A DNA stretch of 64,000 nucleotides. Source: Chaetoderma sp. LZ-2023a (taxonomy: Eukaryota > Mollusca > Caudofoveata > Chaetodermatida > Chaetodermatidae). The position numbers and the translations under genes were made by a program. The notes below the pieces were generated by a model. The model was not told the origin of the DNA, searched no databases, and saw only the letters and a program-made list of their open reading frames with translations. Every line of letters starts with the position of its first letter. Position 1 is the stretch's first letter. Shown piece after piece: positions 55,216 to 64,000 of this stretch. The stretch lies in the NCBI GenBank assembly GCA_034401795.1, contig CM067370.1, positions 54,114,880 through 54,178,879 of the forward strand. Direction: 5' to 3'.

Positions 55216-55388
55216 CTTTCATGAATCTATGAATAGCATTGGACATGATGTGCTGCCATGGACTCCGCTCTTTCAGACCGATGCCATATGAAGATCTTCC
55301 AAACACCTCTCCAGCTGTGACGAGATCGCATTCAGATGCAGCTTCAAATTCCAAACGTGCTGCATCCCAGATGAATGCATGTAAATTC
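55216..55388 (-). CDS. Grin1: NMDA-type glutamate receptor subunit 1-like exon: S2 lobe of ligand-binding domain
   Basis: Acceptor 'ATATTCTAG', donor AAAG|GTGAGA. One base completes Gly, then 57 codons, then one base. '[15 protein letters not shown]' contains the Trp-Asp pair that contacts glycine in GluN1 (W731/D732 of the vertebrate protein). '[20 protein letters not shown]' and '[11 protein letters not shown]' follow as in the family. The Asp that binds the agonist amino group is kept, so glycine or D-serine binding is plausible. Intact; phases 2 and 1 agree with the flanking exons. Confidence 0.93.
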
Positions 55389-56353
55389 CTAGAATATAAT
55401 CACCATATTCAGAATTAAATTCTCTACATGAAATACAGGGGCAACTATCACTAAATTAATTTCATTATTACGCCATTTCACTCTAAACACATGCATATGA
55501 TTTAATACATACTGATTATTTTTTTAATAGTTTGAAGGAAAGTCACTATTGCATATGGTGTTTCCAAAATATTCAGCAAGTTTTGTATTTATCCAACATT
55601 AGAGTGGTGTTGCTAAATGAGCTGCATTCTAAGACAACATTAAAAGTGCTCTCACATTTGTGTCAACTAGATGATATAAATACTTACCCATTAGTACTAT
55701 CTGATTTAATGTCTATTATCGACATATTACTATGGCTATATGTCCACCAGGACTAAAATCAAATTCAACAATGTGAATGGCCATATAACACTATCATGTA
55801 TAAGGCCATATAATAGTATCATATATAACCATCAACATACTATGTTCAATTGAATTACAAAGGTTTTATTTAACAAAGAAGTTCGAGCAAGTTTGTGTAC
55901 CATAATCAGCTTAGCCAGTTTGGAGCGATCAGAATTGCCTCTTGTCTGACTTTTTAAGAACGGTTGTGGTAGCTGCAAGTATATGCTTCTATTCCCAATG
56001 AACAGGTAACAAGAAGTTGCATCAGGAATCGGAAATGTAAGTTGTCATCTTTTCATTGTGCATTGGCATCACTTTCACCCATGGTTGAAGAGATAATCTG
56101 CCACCCAATGCTTGAGCTCCCAATCCTTCAGTTAATCAACGTCCTGCAGAAACTTTCATTCTGGAATGTGCAGGTATTCACTACTCTGAAATGTGTTCCA
56201 CTGTCATGCTAAGCTGATTTGCATGGAGGATTTATTTCCTGATGGAACTGTTGTAGAAGAAAATTATCTCAGAGGTATAACCCCCTCCAGTTGGATGTTT
56301 CTCAGTAAGGGCACATGCCATGTTTTTGCAGGATAAGATAAGTGAGCATAAGA
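55389..56353. other. intron, no further feature recognised
   Basis: AT-rich intron sequence (intron 57601-55389). The 74-codon frame at 55532-55756 has no features. Confidence 0.45.
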
Positions 56354-56567
56354 TGGGGGCCACGATTACTTGTGATTGATACCCGAGATAGATATACTGT
56401 AGTTCAGAATAGAATCCGGATGCCCGGTACTGAGTTTGTGCTACCTATTCACAGGCCCTTGGGTACAACTTATAAGTCACAGGGAAAACTTAATGCGAGT
56501 CATCCAACATTCGTTGTGAACCCCAGGATAAGTGTCAGGTATCAATCACAAGTGACCGTGGCCCCCA
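56354..56567. mobile_element. MITE-like element with 30-bp terminal inverted repeats
   Basis: 'TGGGGGCCACGATTACTTGT' plus 'GATTGATACC' (56354-56383) is the inverse of 56538-56567 with two mismatches. About 154 bp of unrelated interior. Weaker pairing may extend outward ('GCATAAGA' / 'TCATATTCGC'). The interior open frame (88 codons) spans both TIRs and is not believed. No target duplication clear. Confidence 0.7.
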
Positions 56568-57291
56568 CATCATATTCGCCTATGTCTATAATCAGTTCAT
56601 GTGATTAAACACAATTTTCAGACAAGTAGAAAACAGTAAAACATGAAAGGGCAAAAAAGGCAAAGAGGAAGATATCTGATTCTTCTTTCAGTTCAATAAA
56701 CTGTATTATGATGGATTCAGGATGGTTTGGCAGTCTCAGGAGCATGTGCAATTTTTTATTCTAAAACTTTTAAAAAGTGAGTGGATAATAGGCATCATCA
56801 GATAGTATTAATGAGCAAGCATTAGCAGAAACAACTTTCAGTCACACAGTTCACAAAATCAACACTGGCCTTGTCATCACCGTCTCATACATAATCATGT
56901 TTTCTGGGTTAGTAGTACATGGACTTAAAACGGATTCTGTAAATTCAGGGTGAGAAGTGGTAAATGTATGATCTGATCCCATTCAGCACAAGAAACCAGA
57001 AATGACAAAATCATTATGATACAATCTTCTCTTAAAGATTTTCAAACTACATTGACAATGTGCAGAAGATGGAAAGGTATGGAAAATTTATCGGCAGTAG
57101 ATACATCCTCATAATATGTAGGGTGTTTGGTGCATAAACATATATACTAACTATTTCAAATAGATGAAAATTAATTAATAATATCTGAGCAAAATCTAAT
57201 ATATACTCCATGTCTAACTCAAAGTACCATTAATATTTATTAGTGCTAGATGTATACTCATTGGTAGAAAAATGTGTGGGTGAGCGCGTGC
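56568..57291. other. intron, no feature recognised
   Basis: AT-rich; no gene or repeat family recognised. Confidence 0.4.
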
Positions 57292-57333
57292 ATGTGTGTG
57301 TGCGTGCGTGCATGCCTGTGTGCTTGCGGCATG

Positions 57334-57420
<87 letters not shown>

Positions 57421-57430
57421 ATGTGTGTGT
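57292..57430 (+). repeat. (GT)n / (TGCG)n microsatellite
   Basis: Pure GT from about 57341 to 57403, flanked by TGCG repeats on both sides. Alternating purine-pyrimidine, hence Z-DNA-prone. Every open frame here (all His-Thr or Cys-Val) is an artefact of the repeat. Confidence 0.97.
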
Positions 57431-57601
57431 CCAGAGCTGCATACAAAAATATCGCTCTGATTTGGCTCAAATTTTAATGCATCAAAGGATGTTACCAGCA
57501 AAGATAATTTCCGGATTAAAAAATTTGGATCCGGATCATATCAAATTCTGGATCGATTGAAACGTGTTAATGTGGTGTTGTGCGTCAAGTCTATAATTTA
57601 C

Positions 57602-57759
57602 CCAAGCTTGACATCTTCAATAGCATCATCAGCATTGTTGTAGTTCCGTGGCTTCATCGTGTGATACATCTCAGATAGCTCCATGCGCCGCTTGAAATGT
57701 GTATCAACCGCACTGTTATTAACTGTGGCAAATCGGAAATTGTCCTGAGGGTTACGAAG
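57602..57759 (-). CDS. Grin1: NMDA-type glutamate receptor subunit 1-like exon: S2 region after M3
   Basis: Acceptor 'GTTTTGCAG' (AG 57761-57760), donor TTGG|GTAAAT. 52 codons plus two bases. 'LRNPQDNFRFATVNNSAVD' then 'HFKRRMELSEMYHTMKPRN' and 'YNNADDAIEDVK' align along their length with GluN1 (LRNPSD, ATV..S.VD, F.R..ELS.MY). GluN2 has a different text here, which favours subunit 1. The codon phase joins to the exon at 55388. The preceding exon (M3 region) is not seen in 57760-64000, so the next intron must run beyond the window or at least past the DIRS element. Confidence 0.92.
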
Positions 57760-59399
57760 CTGCAAAACAGATAAATGCTTAAATTTAAAACACATAAAAA
57801 ATAAGAAACCTGTCAAAATAAGTGCCACATTATGACAAACTCACACAATGCTTCTGCCATGTTAGAAGGTATTCACTTGTATTATTAACAAGACCAATCA
57901 GAGATTGCTGACCTTCACATTTCAAAATATTTTAAAAACATATTTCCGCAAAAAGTCAAACTTCTAAAACATCTACAACATCCATAATACATCTTTTCTC
58001 GTGACAACATTGCATGAATTGAGCACAGGGCGTGTTAGAAAAGAGAATTACATTAAGGTTTAGAGCAAAACCTGTTTAGAGTAAAGTTCAGTTACCATGT
58101 TAAGATGAGCAATGCACTGTATTGACTTATACGCGTCTTACTTTGGTGGACTTTTTGCTTGAAAGCGTGTCATTTAGTAACCAGCTTTATTGGTCATTGT
58201 TAAATAAATACTCATTATTCATGTGCACACCACAGGTGATTTCAACAATCCTGCTGCAATATGCAGGCCTACTCTCATAAAAATTGGCAACGTAGAACAT
58301 GATAATATTGCATGCATTTCATCAAAATTATCTTTAATCATCGATAACAACATCATAATAGCTAAATGTAGCCAGTAGAATAAATCAGTGCCACATTTAC
58401 TGTCAAAAAGATGTGATGTGATCAAAAAGGCGCATAACATTTTACACTTTTCAGTGACAAAATTTGCAGTAGTGAATGTCCCATGCAAAATTTGTTAACA
58501 ATCAATCAGATTATTAGAACACTATATGCCATAAGGAGATATTATAATTATGACACAACCTCTCAGCTAAAAGAGTTTGTTAATGGCATATGGCTTTGGT
58601 TGGCATTATTGACAGTCTATGGATGCCTTCCTGTTTGATCGTGATGCTTCAAGATATAATAGGCATAATAAATAAATAAAACCTATTTTAGATTGAACAA
58701 ACACGAACGTGTCTATACATTTTTATTGTGAACTTATCATTGAAGTTTAATGGTTGACAATCAATCAATCATTAAACATGGTCAATGGATGCACATTGGA
58801 TATTACTGTGATATAATTCACAGAGACAAACCTTAGTCAAGCAAGTGCTATTAAGCTGATTGCGGTACAACATAGTCCAAGAGTTATCACCCCCCCTCGA
58901 TAGAAGATAGTCCAAGAGTTATCCCCCTTGTTTTCATAACATCTGCTATACAATTATGCAATGCAGGGCAAGCAAGCAGCATACCTAACTAATGAGGTAA
59001 TGAAGCAGTCACCATCCATATATGGGAATCTGAATGTTCTAAGCCAACAGCCCATCACCTCATACAGTCCGTTTATCAATGCCAGGCAGTCAACATCTTG
59101 TTAATTTTTCTGTGTCTTTGTATAGAACTAGAAGTGCAGTTGTGGAAATATTAATTGGAGTGGTGTGTTTTTAAAAAAGTTTAGACTTGTATGTGATATT
59201 TTAAAATAGTAATTACAACACGTCATGTACGGTAGGTAGTAGTTTCACTAGTTTGTCAATAATTCCCTGAAAGGGAAGTGAGTTTTGTTTTAGTAAACAT
59301 TATATAGCATTAGACAAGACAAGTGATGTTTGGTGGCTAAGATTAACTGAAGACGTGTATAACTAGTAGTGATCACGTTGACAGAAAATATTTCAAAAA
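57760..59399. other. probable intron sequence, no gene recognised
   Basis: Searched by eye on the minus strand for the M3/SYTANLAAF region without success. 'AGTCCAAGAGTTATC(A/C)CCCCC' occurs twice at about 58872 and 58908. Otherwise featureless. Confidence 0.4.
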
Positions 59400-59436
59400 T
59401 TCGATTAGGTGTTATAAACTTGATCAAGCGAGTGAA

Positions 59437-61198
59437 ATGAACTGGAGATGAGCCAATACTACTGCTACAAGGCGTAGTAGATCGCCTATCCGAAGACCAG
59501 CGGCAAATGGGTCGAGAACTGTCAGTTTTGACAGTTCTCCATCACGTGACAGACGCGGTCGCCGTCGCAGATCTCCAGAGCATATTCAGAATAGTGTTCG
59601 ATCCGGTGTACAAAATAGTACATCGTGGAATGAAGAGGCGCTGATTAATTGGACTGCGAGTTGTATACGCGACAGATTAAAAGAACTTGGCATTAATTGT
59701 CCCACGAGCTTTAAGAAGTCGCAGCTCTTGCAATTATTGGCAACGAATGAAATCTCAACCACTGGCATTGGCATACCAGGGAACCAGGCAGAGATAGCAG
59801 CGCACGACAGGACAGGGAACCAGTCAGCTGTTAGGCATGGTGGCCTGGTCCAATCCGATGGCGCGCACAGTGATGACGTAGTGCGGGGTTTCCCCGATGT
59901 TCAAGATGGCCGACTTCATGAGGAAATGTCAACAACGACAAGTGTGGAACCTGTTGGTGGCTGCCATCACAACTCCCATGACAATTCGGAGATTCGAGCG
60001 TTATCACAACAATTGACGGAAGTTCAGCAGCAGCTGGTAGAATTGCGGGCACCTGGATCAACTATTCATGAGCGGAGTGCCGTCGAGTCTTCAGCATCAT
60101 GTCCCATTGGCAGGATTGGGGTTGGCATTTCGCAGGAATTCGCAACTGTTCCTGGTACTAGTGCAGATCAGCACCATGTTCACAGCGGAGGACAAACTAA
60201 TGTAGGTAACATTAACTTTAACTCGCCCGTAGTACCGGGTTTTACATTGCAAACGTTTTACAAATCCCAGTCTAACTCCACAACAAGTAATAACTTCAAC
60301 CACAGATATACTCATAGTCATAATCCTTCTAGTACTGGAATTTTTATTAATGATGCGACCAATAAGTCGGGGGTAGAAATCATGATGACAAACAGGCAAT
60401 CTCACGGTTATGCTATGGAAATCCTGCAACACATTGAGATTGTGTCTCCGAATTTAAGACAGGCAATAATTGCAGGGAAGGATATAAATTTGGCCATACT
60501 TTTAATGCCTGACGCAAATGCGGGGTAGATATCGATGGATGAAAAAACCGACATGGCTGTAAGGATGCGCGAAGATGTTAGGCTGCAGAAGAATTTAACG
60601 TTGTTAGAATTCCTATCAGCATTCATGACATACAAAAAAAATCATGTGTGAGGCCTACCCACAATGAACTCAGGAACTCAATGATTATTTGCGGATGATT
60701 GTAGAATTGTTTTCACAGTTTGGCAAATCAATTTTTTATGCATACCATAAGGCATTTTCTGCTAAGGCAGCAGCCTGGTTGCAGCAACATGGCATAAAAA
60801 CAGACTGGTCTATTAAGGACAAACTCATGATCCAATCCGTGGCAGCGGGGTTGGTTTTGACCGTGTGTGAATGATGTCATCAGCATGATCATTCTTCAAA
60901 ATTCTGCCCATCAGGCCTGGAATTCAAGCCATATTATCGTCCAGGTGGGAGAAGTAACTTTGACGTTGGGCCCAATAACTATGGTTCCAGTCGAGCGAAG
61001 ATTTTCCATTTGGGTAAGAAAATTTGTAATAATTTCAATGCCAGCCGTGGTTGCTTTATTAAGCTCTGCCATTATTTGCATATTTGCTGGAACTGCAAGG
61101 CTAGTCATTCCGCGTCTACATGCCAGAATTTGGCTAAGCGGCCAACTCAGGGTAGACGTTTCGGAAAGCCAGTAGGCGTTCATTTGCAACCAAATTGA
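59437..61198 (+). pseudogene. DIRS gag-like protein with SAP-like N-terminal part and zinc-knuckle C-terminal part
   Basis: ATG 59437 is followed by TGA at codon 5 (59449-59451), then the frame is open to TAG 60526. It begins with an Arg/Ser-rich stretch (RGRRRRSPEH), then 'CIRDRLKELGINCPTSFKKS' with 'QLLQLLA', which looks like a SAP-type helix-loop-helix. After TAG the same frame reads 'RLQKNLTLLEFLSAFMTYK'; an A-run frameshift near 60640 leads to 'FGKSIFYAYHKAFSAKAAAW'. Two TGA codons (near 60665 and 60872) interrupt. 'CHQHDHSSKFCPSG' and 'CWNCKASHSASTC' form Cys/His knuckles. Role: nucleic-acid-binding structural protein. Confidence 0.75.
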
Positions 61199-61246
61199 CT
61201 AGCCAGTGAGACGGAACCAGCAGATAGGCAACCTGCCAGAGCAACA

Positions 61247-62790
61247 GTGGCAGGGGCTCATGCAGCATCAGCTTCAATAAACAAAGAACAATTAGCTATT
61301 GAGTTGCTGAACCATCCAGACAGGAACTTTGTAGATAATTTAATTCAAGGCCTCACATATGGTTTCCATACAGGTGTTTCAGAGCTCCCTAAGATAGCAT
61401 TAGAGTGTAAGAATTTGAACTCGGCGAACAAAGAGCCCATTGTTGTTGACCACTTATTAAAAGATGAACTTGATAAACAGGTCGGTACTCCGGTAAAAAA
61501 ACGGCTCATAGTGGACTTATCAGCACCACACGATTTGGAAAGTCATAGTAGTGTCAATAATTTGATAGACAAGACTGATTACTCCCTGTCATACGTCACA
61601 ATCAATGATGCAATTCATTCTATCCTAGACAAGGGCAAGGGGGCATGGTTATGTAAGACGGACATCATAGATGCATTTAAATTGATGCCAATATGGCCAG
61701 AGTTATGGCACTTGTATTGCGACAAGTGGAAGAATTTGTATTTTTATAATAAATTACCTTTCGGTAGTCGGTCGCCGCCAAAAATCTTTGACCAACTGTC
61801 TGTGGCGATTTGTTGGATTGCAAAAAACCAACTGTGACATAAATACAATTTTGCATATGTTAGATGATTTTTTGACTATTGAGAAGTGATTCAGAACCGA
61901 AGCGGAATATGGCATTATTAACACTCATATTTGGCAAATTGAATACACCTTTGGCGATCCATACGTCGATAGGCCCGACTCAGGTGATTGAATTCCTCGG
62001 TATAATTTTGGATTCTGTAAGAATGGAGGCAAGACTTCCACTTGATAAGGTTCATAGAATCATTGCCATGATGACTGAATTTTTGCATAAAAGCAAATGT
62101 ACAAAGCAAGAACTTTTGAGTTTGCTGGGCCATTTCAATTTCACTGCAAGAGTGATTGTTCCTGGGAGATCTTTTGTATCTTATTTAATCACTTTAGCTA
62201 CAGCAGTGAAAGAATTACACCAGAAAGTAACTTTGAATAGTGAGTGTAGAAAAGAATTGAAGATGTGGTCACTCTTTCAGCAGAGTTGGAATGGTTCAAC
62301 ATTCTTTCTCGACAAATTCATTACCTGCGCAGTTGATTTGGAATTATACACAGATGCGCCAGGTATTGGATTTGCCAGCTATTACAATGGAAAATGGTTC
62401 CAGGAAAAATGGCCAGCTAAGCTGGTAGATATTCAAACAGAGAATTGTTCCATGTCATTCCTGGAATTATAACCCATTGTGGTAGCAGCAGTCTTACGGG
62501 GAGCGTCATGGTCTCAAAAACATATCCTATTTTATTGTGACAACTTAGGTACAGTTGACATTATTAGGAAAGGGTGATCAAAAATACCACATATCAACAG
62601 GTTGATGCGTCGCTTGTCCTGGTGTGCAGCATCATATAGTTTCTCTGTTACAGCTAAGCATATTCCAGGTAACTTAAATAACATTGCTGATTCTATTTCT
62701 AGGTTCCAAGAACAGCGCTTTCGAGAGTGTGCCCCATTGATGGAGAAGGTGGCTACGCCAATACCAGAACCTATACCAATTCTATTCTAG
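61247..62790 (+). pseudogene. DIRS reverse transcriptase and RNase H, frameshifted
   Basis: 'KKRLIVDLSAPHDLESHSSV' opens the RT fingers, 'GAWLCKTDIIDAFKLMPI' gives motif A (D..DAF), and 'YNKLPFGSRSPPKIFDQLS' gives motif B. A frameshift near 61830 brings 'HMLDDFLTIEK', with the two catalytic Asp of motif C. From 61879 'VIEFLGIILDSVRMEARLP' is the thumb. 'LELYTDAPGIGFASYY' (RNase H Asp) ends at TAA 62470-62472. Beyond that 'HILFYCDNLGTVDIIRKG' and 'KHIPGNLNNIADSISR' complete RNase H, with a TGA near 62576. Catalytic residues are kept but the frame is broken at several points. Confidence 0.85.
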
Positions 62791-62814
62791 ACAATATTCT
62801 GGACAGTGTATCTC

Positions 62815-63773
62815 ATGTTACCATCGGTTTGTGGCTATGATGGGCTGGAGTAATTGTAACTGTATGGTCCAGGTTAAGCACATGCCACCCATATCGGAGG
62901 ACATGCTGCTGTACTTTATCGCACATTGTGTGGAAGTGTTCAGATTTCGGTATAGCACCATCAAGCTCTATCTAGCAGGTATCCATTTTCATTATGTAGT
63001 GGTAGGCTGTCCTAATCCTTTTTAGATAGGTCAAATCAACCGTTGTCAAGGGTCAAGTTATTACTGACATCTGTTCAAAGGTCTCAAGGTACAATACATG
63101 CAACTAGGTTGCCGACCATCTTTGACATATTGTCTCGGATCTGTCAAAGCCTAGAGGCAGGTGTTTTTGGAAAATATACTGATTGCCTGATGTCAGCAGT
63201 TTGCACAGTGGCTTTCTTTGCATTTCTTAGGTGTGGGGAAATTACAGTTCAATCTCAGAATGTGGCCATTGAGAACATCATCATGTTGGGGGATGTTACA
63301 TGAGCCGCCGATTCATCACATTTTATCCTCACACTAAGAGCGTCCAAAACGGATCCTTTTCGTCGAGGCTTAGACATTCATGTGTGCTGTGTGGACAGAA
63401 TTTAATTTGTCCAGTCAGTACCTTAAGAAGGTATTACTTACTCCGGTATCGGATGGGTGCTAGAGTTTCAGATCCTTTGTTCTGCTCCAGTAATGGAGTA
63501 ATCCTAACCAGAAAGTACTTTATCGAGCACCTTAGAACCGTTATTTAAAGATGTAATCGAGACAGTACACAATATTGCGGGCATTCGTTCCGCAAGGGCA
63601 CAGCTACTTCTGCTGCTCAGGGGCGGGTAGAAGATCATATGATCAAGGATTTGGGCCGTTGGTCCTCGGACTGCTACACCAGATATATTCAGACTGACTT
63701 AACATCTATTAAAACTGCACAGAAAGCCATGTGTCACACAATTGGAGTTCTTTATTTAGGGACATATGAGTAG
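62815..63773 (+). pseudogene. DIRS tyrosine recombinase, catalytic residues visible, frame broken
   Basis: 'TIKLYLAGIHF' marks the SAM-like N-terminal domain; TAG at 63025 and a frame change follow. 'VAFFAFLRCGEITV' contains the first catalytic Arg, 'FYPHTKSVQNG' the Lys region, 'CPVSTLRRYYLLRYRMG' the linker, then a stop at 63548. In the next frame 'CGHSFRKGTATSAAQGR' gives H-x-x-R, 'LGRWSSD' the His/Trp position and 'CYTRYI' the nucleophile Tyr; the natural stop is TAG 63771-63773. So R, K, H-R, W and Y are all still recognisable. The enzyme would recombine circular DNA into the genome. Confidence 0.85.
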
Positions 63774-64000
63774 GTCACTAGACTCTAATCCGAAATAAGT
63801 GGTCGGGAGAGGGCAGTCAAAGAATCCTTTAAGTTCAACCTCTATAGAAAGACCACTAAGTTAACTTTATGTTGAATAACAATTAAGGGACCACTGCCTT
63901 AAGAAACTGCTTTGAGTCCCCTTCGGAGGATTGTTAATACAGGTTTCTGTATTTTACCCTCTCACCATATGGGGAAGAGGGTATTGCGATCGGGTTAAAA
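63774..64000 (+). other. 3' flank of the DIRS element
   Basis: Contains 'CCCTCTCACCATATGG' / 'GGGGAAGAGGGT', a short inverted repeat at 63957-63984, and 'AAGACCACTAAGTTAAC'. It may be part of the element's terminal repeat. Confidence 0.35.

Larger units (their letters stand above)
59437..63773 (+). mobile_element. DIRS-order retroelement (Ngaro/PAT-like), degraded, right end near window edge
   Basis: Gag-like (59437-61198), RT-RNase H (61247-62790) and tyrosine recombinase (about 62815-63773) follow each other on the plus strand. RT and RNase H are of DIRS type and differ clearly from the element at 38.8-47.9 kb. No inverted terminal repeats were recognised in the flanks, so split direct repeats (as in Ngaro/PAT) are possible; the right repeat may lie past 64000. 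The insertion lies upstream of the first visible receptor exon in that gene's sense and is antisense to it. Confidence 0.83.

Noticed and set aside
56342..56608. 88-codon plus-strand frame
   Set aside because: It spans both terminal inverted repeats of a MITE-like element; no family features.
57214..57560. Five overlapping open frames on both strands
   Set aside because: They are translations of the GT/TGCG microsatellite (His-Thr and Cys-Val repeats), not genes.
1..64000. tRNA, rRNA and snRNA genes
   Set aside because: I looked for box A/B-like pairs and conserved rRNA text and saw none I could support; a covariance-model scan would be needed.

Overview
The window is metazoan nuclear DNA. 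It is AT-rich and intron-bearing, with no bacterial operons, and most of it is transposable elements and tandem repeats. The mix of elements (Polinton/Maverick, two DIRS-order retroelements, an APE-type LINE, several fold-back MITE families, and arrays of about 150-165 bp ending in GGACGGACAGA-like strings) fits a marine invertebrate, perhaps a mollusc or another lophotrochozoan. That placement is inference.

One host gene is clear. Five exons on the minus strand encode the C-terminal part of an ionotropic glutamate receptor of the NMDA type, closest to subunit 1 (GluN1). They lie at 57759-57602, 55388-55216, 54873-54766, 52787-52642 and 23019-22585. All splice sites are GT/AG and all phases agree. 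The exons cover the end of the ligand-binding domain, membrane segment M4 and a cytoplasmic tail with a basic cluster and a class I PDZ-type end (NTTV). The last intron (23020-52641, 29.6 kb) is almost entirely mobile DNA.

Layout by region. 1-5098: the late part of a decayed Polinton with accessory protein, integrase, small membrane protein, penton-like, core-like and hexon-like proteins, then adenain-type protease. Its gene order is intact but it carries several in-frame stops and frameshifts. 5.1-15 kb: short repeats, a DIRS remnant (7.3-8.0 kb) and fold-back elements. 15.2-18.3 kb: a broken APE-type LINE. 18.3-22.3 kb: dense fold-back elements. 22.5-57.8 kb: the NMDA-receptor exons and introns. 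Inside its large last intron are a 47/94-bp satellite (32.5-33.25 kb), a DIRS1-like element (38.79-47.95 kb) with inverted terminal repeats and an internal complementary region, itself interrupted by about 5 kb that includes tandem arrays, and further arrays with a unit of about 150-165 bp (48.7-52.3 kb). More arrays lie in the next intron (53.0-54.7 kb). 59.4-64.0 kb: a second DIRS-order element on the plus strand with gag-like, RT-RNase H and tyrosine-recombinase regions.

The most informative observation is a family of fold-back MITEs that inserts at TTAA. Two related segments at about 31.4 kb and 32.1 kb form a filled and an empty copy of one site, which shows the TTAA duplication directly. 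A second family with the same kind of ends shares one TTAA with a neighbouring copy of the first. The CCC termini and TTAA target point to piggyBac-type mobilisation.
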